64,000 nucleotides of DNA, taken from positions 62,001 to 126,000 of the forward strand of contig NZ_VDCZ01000004.1 in assembly GCF_006491645.1 (NCBI RefSeq), written 5' to 3'. This stretch comes from Flavobacterium profundi. Lineage in GTDB: Bacteria > Bacteroidota > Bacteroidia > Flavobacteriales > Flavobacteriaceae. This document shows positions 24,712-32,147 of the stretch, piece after piece; the first letter of the stretch is position 1, and each line of letters opens with the position of its first letter. The position numbers and the translations under genes are program-made. The notes beneath the pieces are model-generated. The model worked only from the letters and a program-made list of their open reading frames with translations, ran no database searches and was not told the DNA's origin.

Positions 24712-26016
24712 TTATTTATTTCGAATTACAATTGTACCTCCTGCCTTCTTGTTTCTTTTTTCAAAAGCTTCTTTATATCCTGTTTCGGTATATAAATTTA
24801 CTTGATTTTCTTGTGGAAATTTCTTACTTCTAGCATTTTTGTAAACATGACTGTTTTGAAAAAACACAAAATCAGATGGTTTGAATTTATTGAGTTCTGA
24901 ATTGTCTACATTTGTTCCATCAATCCAAATGGCATATTTAGCTTGTTTTTTAAAATCTTCAAACTGAGCTTGGGTCATTTTTATTTTTAATGGTACAGGT
25001 GGTGGAGGTGGAATCATTTTTTTTTCGTCTTCACTTAATTCATTGTATTTTTTGGTGCTAATTACATTTCCGGTTCTGTCTTGTGTAATCACCTGAACAT
25101 CTTCATAATACTTATTTACATCTTCATGCGGAAATGAAGTTTCAGTTTTTTCTTTTTCTTGTGCAACAAGATCGACACATAGAAAGTAAATTAGTAGTGT
25201 TAATACGGGTAAAGTAGTTGCTCTTTTGAGTATAGCACTAAGTCGCGATGTTTTTTTTGTCATCATAATAAATCTTTTTTTAGTCATTAAATAATTCAAA
25301 TTACTGGCCAAGTAATATTTTTTAGTCTCAATAGTATTTAATAATAGGTGTTGATACAATGAAACATTTTTATGTTTTTTGATTACATTTTCATCGGCAA
25401 TGAACTCATGGTTCAGTTGTAAAGCTTTTTTATATAAACTGAACATTGGGTTAAACCAAAATATAATTTTTATAATTTCTATAAATAGGATGTCATAACT
25501 GTGTTTTTGATGTATATGAGTGAATTCATGTTCCAATAATTCTGGTTGAATCCTTTTGTTTTTATAGTTTTGTTTATTGACAAAGACGAAATTCAAAAAG
25601 GTATAGGGCATTGCATTTTCATCTAATAAAATAATTGTAGCGTTATGCAATCGAATATGTGGGTTTTGTTTAATTTTTTTTCTAAAAGTCCATAAGTTAT
25701 TAATAAACCGAATCACCAAGATAATAGCTACGATAAAATACAGTGTTAGAGCTATCTTAGCTCCATAATTGATATCCTTTTTTGGGGTTATAGAATTGGG
25801 AATATAACGTTCGTTAAGAATTTCTGGTGCAGTTGGAATATTTTGTATTTCATTAAATATTTCAATGGAGATAAATGGGATAATTAATGAAATTAATAAG
25901 GAGGCTAATAGATAAAATCGATTGAATTGGTATGTTTTTTCACTTTCTAAAAAGAACTTATAGAAGAAAAATAAAATTGCCAAACTAATAGTTGATTCTA
26001 CAATATAATTACTCAT
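24712..26016 (-). CDS. BlaR1/MecR1-like M56 family metallopeptidase
   Basis: A 434-residue integral membrane sensor-protease. N-terminal hydrophobic segments are near 5-20, 36-56 and 87-107. The zinc protease motif HEFTH lies at 163-167 with a downstream ADE (HEFIADENV) giving the third ligand, and a further membrane segment lies near 273-290. The C-terminal part (about 295-434) is a periplasmic region but not a penicillin-binding sensor domain as in true BlaR1; its ligand is unknown. It overlaps the BlaI-like repressor gene by 8 bp. By analogy it would cleave or inactivate that repressor in response to an envelope signal. Confidence 0.85.
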   Translation of the reverse strand: MSNYIVESTISLAILFFFYKFFLESEKTYQFNRFYLLASLLISLIIPFISIEIFNEIQNIPTAPEILNERYIPNSITPKKDINYGAKIALTLYFIVAIILVIRFINNLWTFRKKIKQNPHIRLHNATIILLDENAMPYTFLNFVFVNKQNYKNKRIQPELLEHEFTHIHQKHSYDILFIEIIKIIFWFNPMFSLYKKALQLNHEFIADENVIKKHKNVSLYQHLLLNTIETKKYYLASNLNYLMTKKRFIMMTKKTSRLSAILKRATTLPVLTLLIYFLCVDLVAQEKEKTETSFPHEDVNKYYEDVQVITQDRTGNVISTKKYNELSEDEKKMIPPPPPVPLKIKMTQAQFEDFKKQAKYAIWIDGTNVDNSELNKFKPSDFVFFQNSHVYKNARSKKFPQENQVNLYTETGYKEAFEKRNKKAGGTIVIRNK

Positions 26017-26383
26017 TTTTTCTTTTTTTAAGTTCTACATCAATTATTTTTTTTAATTCTTCTAACTCTTTTTCAGATAAATCTGTTGCAGTAGTAAAAA
26101 ACGAAGCAAATTGCGAGGCCGAATTATTAAAAAAATGCTTGATTAATCCGTTAACATGTTTCGAAAAATAATCTGATTTTTTAACTAACGGATAATATTC
26201 TCTAGAATTACCATGTAATTTATAAGCAATAAATTTTTTATCTGTCATTCTTTTCAATAACGTGGCAATAGTGGTTGTTGCAGGTTTTGGATTTGAATAG
26301 GCATCTAAAAGGTCTTTCATATACGCTTTTTCGAGCTTCCAAAGATGTTCCATTAACTGTTCCTCTGTAGGTGATAATTGCAT
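26009..26383 (-). CDS. BlaI/MecI-family transcriptional repressor
   Basis: A 124-residue winged-helix repressor of the BlaI/MecI/CopY family: LSPTEEQLMEHLWKLEKAYMKDLLDAY at the N-terminus and TTIATLLKRMTDKKFIAYKLHGNSREYYPLV for the recognition helix and wing, followed by a dimerisation helix bundle. It is co-transcribed with the M56 protease. Two TACA-N2-TGTA dyads, the classical BlaI-type operator core, lie 22-70 bp upstream of its start and overlap the promoter elements, so autoregulation is strongly supported. Confidence 0.9.
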   Translation of the reverse strand: MQLSPTEEQLMEHLWKLEKAYMKDLLDAYSNPKPATTTIATLLKRMTDKKFIAYKLHGNSREYYPLVKKSDYFSKHVNGLIKHFFNNSASQFASFFTTATDLSEKELEELKKIIDVELKKRKNE

Positions 26384-26404
26384 TTGTTCTATGTTTTTAG
26401 AATT

Positions 26405-26451
26405 AACTCTACAAATGTAGAATAAAAATTTAATTCTACAAGTGTAGAATT
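26405..26451. promoter_or_regulatory. double BlaI-type operator overlapping the -33/-7 promoter
   Basis: Dyad 1 (26405-26424) has the core CTACAAATGTAG and dyad 2 (26432-26451) has AATTCTACAAGTGTAGAATT; the centres are 27 bp apart. On the - strand, TTG (26441-26439) lies in dyad 2 and, 19 bp on, TACATTTG (26419-26412) lies in dyad 1. These are ideal Bacteroidota -33 and -7 boxes. Repressor dimers on both dyads would cover both promoter elements. Confidence 0.82.
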
Positions 26452-26462
26452 AAATTTTAACA

Positions 26463-26494
26463 AAAAACCCTCACAAATACATGCAAGGGTTTTT
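26463..26494 (-). terminator. intrinsic terminator behind ahcY
   Basis: AAAAACCCT (26463-26471) pairs with AGGGTTTTT (26486-26494) around a 14-base loop. It stands 50 bp behind the ahcY stop on the - strand and has a T-rich end in both directions. Confidence 0.75.
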
Positions 26495-26544
26495 ACTATT
26501 TACATTAAACTAATTACTAATCACTAGTAACTAATTACTTTATA

Positions 26545-27861
26545 TTAATATCTATAATATTCTGGTTTGAAAGGACCTTCTACAGCAACACCGATATATT
26601 TCGCTTGTTCTGGACGTAAAGTTTCTAATTCTACTCCTAATTTTGCTAAGTGAAGCGCTGCTACTTTTTCATCTAAATGTTTTGGTAACATGTATACTTC
26701 ATTTTTATAGGCAGCACTATTCGTCCATAATTCAATTTGTGCTAAAGTTTGATTAGTAAACGAGTTACTCATTACAAAACTTGGGTGACCTGTAGCACAA
26801 CCTAAATTAACCAAACGACCTTCTGCTAAAATAATAATATCATTTCCGTTAATAGTATATTTGTCAACTTGTGGTTTAATTTCAACTTTACTTGTACCAT
26901 GGTTTTTGTTTAACCAAGCCATGTCAATTTCATTGTCAAAGTGACCAATATTACAAACGATTGTTTTATCTTTCATTTTTTCAAAATGAGAACCTAAAAC
27001 GATGTCTTTATTACCTGTAGTCGTAATAACAATATCTGCATTCGCTACAACAGTGTCTAATTTTTTAACTTCAAAACCGTCCATTGCAGCTTGTAAAGCA
27101 CAGATAGGGTCAATTTCAGTTACCGTTACAATCGATCCTGCACCTCTAAAAGAAGCCGCTGTTCCTTTACCTACATCTCCGTAACCACAAACCACTACTC
27201 TTTTTCCAGCAAGCATTACATCTGTAGCTCTTCTGATAGCATCTACCGCAGATTCTTTACAACCGTATTTGTTGTCAAATTTAGATTTGGTAACAGAGTC
27301 ATTTACATTGATGGCAGGAATGTGTAATGTACCATTTTGCATTCTTTCATATAAACGGTGTACACCAGTAGTCGTTTCTTCTGATAAACCTTTAATACCT
27401 TTGATTAATTCAGGATATTTATCAAAAACCATATTAGTTAAATCACCACCATCATCTAAAATCATATTTAATGGCTGACGTTCTTCACCGAAAAATAGGG
27501 TTTGTTCGATACACCAGTCAAATTCTTCTTCATTTAAACCTTTCCATGCATATACTGGAATTCCAGCAGCAGCAATTGCAGCAGCAGCATGATCTTGAGT
27601 AGAGAAAATGTTACAAGATGACCAAGTAACATCAGCACCTAAAGCAACTAAGGTTTCAATTAAAACAGCAGTTTGAATGGTCATGTGAAGACATCCAGCA
27701 ATACGAGCTCCTTGTAAAGGCTTGCTTGCACCATATTCTTCTCTTAAAGCCATCAATCCTGGCATTTCAGCTTCTGCTAATTCAATTTCTTTTCTTCCCC
27801 ATTCAGCTAGAGCAATATCTTTCACTTTATAAGGAACATAAGGGATGGTTTTTGTACTCAT
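26545..27861 (-). CDS. ahcY: adenosylhomocysteinase
   Basis: A 438-residue NAD-dependent S-adenosylhomocysteine hydrolase that splits SAH into adenosine and homocysteine in the methyl cycle. Hallmarks are [30 protein letters not shown], the NAD site [35 protein letters not shown], and the C-terminal KPEYYRY ending. Full length. It is transcribed alone, ending at the terminator near 26480. A -7-like box TATCTTTG is present at 27903-27896 on the - strand. No SAH riboswitch was recognised upstream. Confidence 0.97.
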   Translation of the reverse strand: MSTKTIPYVPYKVKDIALAEWGRKEIELAEAEMPGLMALREEYGASKPLQGARIAGCLHMTIQTAVLIETLVALGADVTWSSCNIFSTQDHAAAAIAAAGIPVYAWKGLNEEEFDWCIEQTLFFGEERQPLNMILDDGGDLTNMVFDKYPELIKGIKGLSEETTTGVHRLYERMQNGTLHIPAINVNDSVTKSKFDNKYGCKESAVDAIRRATDVMLAGKRVVVCGYGDVGKGTAASFRGAGSIVTVTEIDPICALQAAMDGFEVKKLDTVVANADIVITTTGNKDIVLGSHFEKMKDKTIVCNIGHFDNEIDMAWLNKNHGTSKVEIKPQVDKYTINGNDIIILAEGRLVNLGCATGHPSFVMSNSFTNQTLAQIELWTNSAAYKNEVYMLPKHLDEKVAALHLAKLGVELETLRPEQAKYIGVAVEGPFKPEYYRY

Positions 27862-27895
27862 CTATTCGTATATTTGTATTTATAATTTCAGACGG

Positions 27896-27903
27896 CAAAG
27901 ATA
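27896..27903 (-). promoter_or_regulatory. candidate -7 box for ahcY
   Basis: The - strand reads TATCTTTG, matching TAnnTTTG, 35 bp before the ahcY start. No TTG is found 17-19 bp upstream, so the assignment rests on the -7 box and its position only. Confidence 0.4.
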
Positions 27904-28048
27904 CTGAATTCCTTTTTATTTTTTTATGGATTTTAGATTTTTTGTGAAATGTCTAACAATATAATATTTTGAAATTCAGTTTTTTAATTGGATAATTTAG
28001 ACATAAAAAGAAAGAAATTAGCCAGTTAAATATAAAAATAAATCCTAC

Positions 28049-28675
28049 ATGTCTTTTTATAAGGAAATAGCCATTCATCCCACTGCAACTATTTATCTTT
28101 GGAAAATAGAAGAAGAATTTATTGCGTTATTTCGTCAAGTATCATTAAAAGATACTTCTTTAGCTCGATTGGAAAGTATGAAATCAGAAAGTCATCAGAA
28201 AGGTTTTTTAGCGGTTCGAATGTTGTTGCAGCACTTAGGTTATACTGATTTTGATTTGTTTTATGATGCATTTGGTAAACCACACTTAAAAGATGGGAAA
28301 CACATCTCAATTAGTCATTCAAATGATTTTTCAGCAGTATTAATTAGCGATGCACTTATGGGAATAGATTTGGAAATTTTAAAAGATAAAATTGTAACTA
28401 TTGCACCTCGTTTTATGGATGTGAATCATCTAGAAAATTTAAATCAATTAGACAAAATAAAGAAAGCCACAGTGGTTTGGGGAATTAAAGAATCGATTTT
28501 TAAAATTAAAAATGAAAAAGGAATTAGTTTTCCAAAACATATTTTTGAAGAAGCTTTTCGTTTGACAGATAAAAGAGGATTGGCACAATTGAAATTTAAT
28601 GATTTAACCGAAGAATATTGTTTTCAGTTTGAATTTGTAGATAATTATGCCTTAGTTTGTGCTTTTCAAAATTAA
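28049..28675 (+). CDS. 4'-phosphopantetheinyl transferase superfamily protein
   Basis: A 208-residue Sfp-type transferase that would load the 4'-phosphopantetheine arm of CoA onto a carrier-protein serine. Conserved stretches are DAFGKPHL (73-80), ISISHSND (86-93), the magnesium-binding MGIDLE (104-109) and WGIKESIFK (149-157). It overlaps the GGGP synthase start region (TAATG), so the two are likely co-transcribed. In flavobacteria a gene of this type serves fatty-acid ACP, and no polyketide or peptide synthetase is present here, so a housekeeping role is likely. Confidence 0.9.
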   Translation: MSFYKEIAIHPTATIYLWKIEEEFIALFRQVSLKDTSLARLESMKSESHQKGFLAVRMLLQHLGYTDFDLFYDAFGKPHLKDGKHISISHSNDFSAVLISDALMGIDLEILKDKIVTIAPRFMDVNHLENLNQLDKIKKATVVWGIKESIFKIKNEKGISFPKHIFEEAFRLTDKRGLAQLKFNDLTEEYCFQFEFVDNYALVCAFQN

Positions 28676-28677
28676 TG

Positions 28678-29394
28678 ATGACAGCTATTTACCAAGAAAT
28701 ACTTCATGCAAAACTGCAAAAGCGAAAGCTTTTAGCGATTCTTTTAGATCCTGAAAAACTAGAGTTGGCTCCAATTCAGGACGTATGTCTCAAAATAAAA
28801 GAAACTCCAGCTACTCATATTTTTGTAGGAGGAAGTACTTTTAATGGTTTTCATTTAGATGCCTTAATTTTAGAAATAAAAAAACATATACATTTGCCTG
28901 TTTTACTTTTTCCAGGTGATTATAAACAAATTTCTGCTCATGCAGATGGAATTTTATTTTTAAACCTAGTTTCTGGGAGAAATCCAGAATATTTAATTGA
29001 GCATCAAGTGAATGCGGTGCCTTTATTGGAAAAAACCAATTTAGAGATTATACCTACGGCTTATTTATTAATTGAAAGTGGTGTTGTCACAGCTGTTGAA
29101 AAAGTAAGTGCAACTAAACCTTTAAATCGCGATAATATTGATTATGTGAGTCAAACGGCAAAAGCAAGCGAATGGATGGGAAACCAACTAGTGTATCTAG
29201 AAGCAGGTAGTGGAGCAAAAAAAGCAGTTCCATTAGAAATGATAAGAGAAACCGCTTCAAAAATCTCAATACCGATAATTGTGGGTGGTGGAATTACTTC
29301 TTTTGAAGGAATTCAACAGGCTTATAAAGCTGGTGCTACCATGGTAGTTATTGGTACCGCTTTTGAGAATAATACTTCTTTTTTTGAACTATGA
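28678..29394 (+). CDS. geranylgeranylglyceryl/heptaprenylglyceryl phosphate synthase family
   Basis: A 238-residue TIM-barrel enzyme of the GGGPS/PcrB family that joins glycerol-1-phosphate to a polyprenyl diphosphate. Signatures are LLAILLDPEKLEL at the N-terminus, FVGGSTFNG, LPVLLFPGDYKQIS, GILFLNLVSGRNPEYLI, YLEAGSGAKKAVP and PIIVGGGITSFEGIQQAYKAGATMVVIGTAFE. Two ATGs (28675, 28678) are possible; the first overlaps the previous stop. Bacteroidota carry this gene although they are not known for archaeal-type lipids; the product's cellular role is not settled. The pnuC-type gene overlaps its stop by 4 bp. Confidence 0.92.
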   Translation: MTAIYQEILHAKLQKRKLLAILLDPEKLELAPIQDVCLKIKETPATHIFVGGSTFNGFHLDALILEIKKHIHLPVLLFPGDYKQISAHADGILFLNLVSGRNPEYLIEHQVNAVPLLEKTNLEIIPTAYLLIESGVVTAVEKVSATKPLNRDNIDYVSQTAKASEWMGNQLVYLEAGSGAKKAVPLEMIRETASKISIPIIVGGGITSFEGIQQAYKAGATMVVIGTAFENNTSFFEL

Positions 29395-29999
29395 TTGATT
29401 TTTTATTTTCTCAATATGAGGATTACTCTACCTTACAAATTATTTTAGAGATTATAGCCGTACTATTTGGTTTAGTAAGTGTATGGTTTGCTAAAAAGAA
29501 CAATATATTAGTATATCCAACTGGCATTGTTAGTACCGTAATTTATATTTATTTATTGTATAAATGGGAATTAATAGGAGATTTACTTATTAATATTTAT
29601 TATACCTCTATGAGTATTTATGGATGGTGGCTTTGGTCTCAAAAAAAAGAGAATCAAGTGGAATATCCAATAGCAAACGTTAGTAAAAAAGAAATAGGTT
29701 TAGGAATTGTTATTTTTATAATAACTGTATTTTTTGTAGTGCTAGTCTATCATTTTTTTAATAAATTTACGAGTTGGACAGCTTATGTAGATACATTTAC
29801 AACAGGTATATTTTTTGTGGGAATGTGGTTAATGGCCAAACGAAAAATTGAGAATTGGATACTTTGGATTATTGGTGATATCGTTTCAATACCCTTATAT
29901 TTTTCCAAAGGCTATACTTTTACAAGTTTACAATATGTGATTTTTACAGTTATAGCAATTTATGCATATAAAGAATGGAAGAGAAATTTAGTGAATTAG
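29391..29999 (+). CDS. pnuC: PnuC-family vitamin transporter
   Basis: A 202-residue inner-membrane protein with about seven hydrophobic segments. The family patterns are ILEIIAVLFGLVSVWFAKKNNILVYPTGIVST, NIYYTSMSIYGWWLW and NWILWIIGDIVSIPLYF. PnuC proteins take up nicotinamide riboside; the PnuT branch takes up thiamin. The TonB receptor at 32 kb is controlled by a TPP riboswitch, which makes thiamin a plausible substrate, but the receptor lies two genes away under its own control, so nicotinamide riboside remains possible. It overlaps GGGP synthase by 4 bp and the DUF4301 gene by 25 bp. Confidence 0.88.
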   Translation: MIDFLFSQYEDYSTLQIILEIIAVLFGLVSVWFAKKNNILVYPTGIVSTVIYIYLLYKWELIGDLLINIYYTSMSIYGWWLWSQKKENQVEYPIANVSKKEIGLGIVIFIITVFFVVLVYHFFNKFTSWTAYVDTFTTGIFFVGMWLMAKRKIENWILWIIGDIVSIPLYFSKGYTFTSLQYVIFTVIAIYAYKEWKRNLVN

Positions 30000-31510
30000 A
30001 TTTAAAACAAATTCAAGATAAAGGCATTTCAATTGAAAAAATATTACAACAATTTTATTTTTTTGAAAATGGAATTCCGAAAGCGAACTTGGTCAGATCG
30101 GCTACAAAAGACGACGGAATATGGGTGTTAAGCGGAGAAGAAAAGGAAGCTTATATTGTTGTTTTTAACGAAAAAAAGCACCTTTTTGATATCCGCAAGT
30201 TTGTTCCTGCTTCTGGAGCAGCTAGTAGAATGTTTCAGTTTTTATCAGAGTTTTTAAATGAATATGATTATAAAAATGAAACCATTAATGCATATATTAA
30301 TAGAAAAAAAGCGAGTGAACTATCTGTTTTTTTAATTGGATTGAAAAACTTTCCTTTTTATCCAAAACTTAAAGAAAAAACAATAGCTATTTATCCTGAC
30401 TATTTTAGTAACGAAAGAGACGTAAAAGATTATTTCTTAATAAAAACATTGCTTTCTGAAGAACATTTAGATTTTGCAAATAAACCAAAAGGAATTCTAC
30501 CTTTTCACAAAAAAAAGAATACGATTTATTCTCCAGTTGAAGAGCATTTAGAAGAAACTCTTTTTTACAGAGTAGATTCAATTAAACCCAAAGTTCATTT
30601 TACAATTTCTGAAAATCATTTGGAAAGTTTTAAGGAAATAACCTCGAAATTTGATACCGTTGAAATTGATTTCTCCTATCAAGAAAGTTATACGGATACG
30701 TTGGCAGTTACTAAAAATAATGAGCCATTTAGAAAAGAAGATGGAACGCTTCTTTTTAGACCTGGCGGGCATGGTGCCTTAATTGAAAACTTAAATAAAC
30801 TGAATGCAGATCTTATTTTTATAAAAAATATCGATAATGTTTCTCAGAATCATTTAAGTGAAATCGTACAGTATAAAAAATTATTGGGTGGAATTCTTAT
30901 CGCGATACAGGAACAGGCTTTTGCATTTTTAAAGTCATTGGATACAAAAACATTAGGAAATCAAGAATTAAATAAAATAGTTTCTTTCGTAGAGGAAAAA
31001 CTCAATATAAATTTGCCTGTCGATTTTGATAAATATAAAAAGACATACAAAAGTGAGGTGCTTTTTGAAATTTTAAACCGGCCAATTCGCGTTTGTGGGA
31101 TGGTAAAAAATGAAGGTGAACCTGGAGGAGGTCCTTTTTGGGTAAAAAGTGAAAAAGGAGCAATAACCTTACAAATTATTGAAAATACACAAGTTGATTT
31201 TACCAATGAAAAACAAGTCGAAATTTTTAATAAATCCACTCATTTCAATCCTGTTGACCTAGTTTGTGGTGTGAAAAATTTTAAAGGTGAAAAATTCGAT
31301 TTGTTGCAATATGTTGATGAAAATATGGGGTTCATCGTTGAAAAAACTAAAAACGGCAAATCGTATAAAGCATTTGAATTACCTGGTTTGTGGAATGGGG
31401 CAATGGCTTTTTGGAATACTATTTTTGTAGAAGTTCCATTAACAACTTTTAATCCTGTAAAAACAGTAAATGATCTATTAAAACCAGCACATCAACCTGA
31501 AAATGAATAA
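29975..31510 (+). CDS. DUF4301 family protein
   Basis: A 511-residue cytoplasmic protein of family DUF4301: RKFVPASGAASRMFQFL near residue 75, FRPGGHGALIENLNKL near 260, and the C-terminal PIRVCGMVKNEGEPGGGPFWV and ELPGLWNGAMAFWNTIFVEVP. The PASGAASRM and PGGHGA motifs suggest a sugar-nucleotide-transferase-like fold, but the reaction is not known to me. In Bacteroidota the gene commonly accompanies pnuC-type transporters. It starts inside the pnuC gene and overlaps arfB by 8 bp, so the four genes from GGGPS to arfB are tightly packed. Confidence 0.85.
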   Translation: MEEKFSELDLKQIQDKGISIEKILQQFYFFENGIPKANLVRSATKDDGIWVLSGEEKEAYIVVFNEKKHLFDIRKFVPASGAASRMFQFLSEFLNEYDYKNETINAYINRKKASELSVFLIGLKNFPFYPKLKEKTIAIYPDYFSNERDVKDYFLIKTLLSEEHLDFANKPKGILPFHKKKNTIYSPVEEHLEETLFYRVDSIKPKVHFTISENHLESFKEITSKFDTVEIDFSYQESYTDTLAVTKNNEPFRKEDGTLLFRPGGHGALIENLNKLNADLIFIKNIDNVSQNHLSEIVQYKKLLGGILIAIQEQAFAFLKSLDTKTLGNQELNKIVSFVEEKLNINLPVDFDKYKKTYKSEVLFEILNRPIRVCGMVKNEGEPGGGPFWVKSEKGAITLQIIENTQVDFTNEKQVEIFNKSTHFNPVDLVCGVKNFKGEKFDLLQYVDENMGFIVEKTKNGKSYKAFELPGLWNGAMAFWNTIFVEVPLTTFNPVKTVNDLLKPAHQPENE

Positions 31511-31904
31511 AGAGATTGTACTTACTGAAGTGAAATATAAAGCGGTGCGAAGCAGTGGTGCTGGTGGTCAAAATGTAAACAAAGTGTCTTCCAAAGTCGT
31601 GTTAAGTTTTGATTTGATGGATTCAAAAGGTTTAGACGAAGAAGAAAAAGAAAGATTGAAAGCGAAAATAGCTTCAAAACTAACTCAAGAATTCCATTTA
31701 ATACTGACTTGTGATGAAGATAGAAGTCAACTTAAAAATAAAGAAATAGTTACTCGTAGATTTATAAAAATACTGCAAGAGGGTTTGAAAATAGAAAAAC
31801 CAAGAAAAGCAACAAAAATTCCTAAAGCGGCTAAAGAAAAACGATTGGTAGCCAAAAAAACAACCGCGCAAATTAAAGAAAATAGAAAGAAACCTAAGTT
31901 GTAA
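31503..31904 (+). CDS. arfB: alternative ribosome-rescue factor ArfB
   Basis: A 133-residue peptidyl-tRNA hydrolase of the ArfB (YaeJ/ICT1) type, which frees ribosomes stalled on non-stop mRNAs. The catalytic motif SSGAGGQNVNKVSSKV has GGQ at 21-23. A basic C-terminal tail rich in Lys (from about 95, ending ENRKKPKL) fits the segment that enters the empty mRNA channel. It lacks the other domains of RF1/RF2, so it is not a release factor fragment. It overlaps the DUF4301 gene by 8 bp. Confidence 0.93.
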   Translation: MNKEIVLTEVKYKAVRSSGAGGQNVNKVSSKVVLSFDLMDSKGLDEEEKERLKAKIASKLTQEFHLILTCDEDRSQLKNKEIVTRRFIKILQEGLKIEKPRKATKIPKAAKEKRLVAKKTTAQIKENRKKPKL

Positions 31905-31923
31905 AAAAAATAAAGTTTCTATC

Positions 31924-31952
31924 TTGTAATTTCTAACTTTACCTTACATTTG
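31924..31952 (+). promoter_or_regulatory. Bacteroidota promoter for the TPP-riboswitch transcript
   Basis: TTG (31924-31926), 18 bp, then TACATTTG (31945-31952) fit the -33/-7 consensus well. The predicted start, about 6 bp on, coincides with the beginning of the riboswitch. Confidence 0.72.
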
Positions 31953-31957
31953 CACCG

Positions 31958-32041
31958 TCTCAAAGGGGTGCTCTAAATAACGAGCTGAGATTATACCCAT
32001 AGAACCTAGAACAGGTAATGCTGTTTAGGAATGAAAAGAGA
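31958..32041 (+). promoter_or_regulatory. TPP (THI-box) riboswitch
   Basis: The conserved core is present in order: AAGGGGTGC, then GAGCTGAGAT, TACCC, GAACCTAGAACAGGTAATGC and GGAATGAAAAGAG, with CTC/GAG closing P1. CTGAGA and the ACAGGTAATGC segment form the pyrimidine- and pyrophosphate-sensor helices. It precedes the TonB receptor at 32148 and would lower its expression when thiamin pyrophosphate is plentiful. Confidence 0.93.
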
Positions 32042-32147
32042 AATCATTTATTTTGCTTATTTGAAGTAAAGTAAAACAATCTCGAGTGTATCAATTTAAA
32101 TTTTAACCAAGAATAATGACCCCTTTTATTCGTATAATTTTTTACGA

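Noticed and set aside
26441..26447. AGTGTAG in the BlaI operator resembling the EPS box
   Set aside because: It is part of a palindrome typical of BlaI operators, and the other box positions do not match.
27862..28048. SAH riboswitch upstream of ahcY
   Set aside because: No conserved riboswitch core was found; only a -7-like box is visible.
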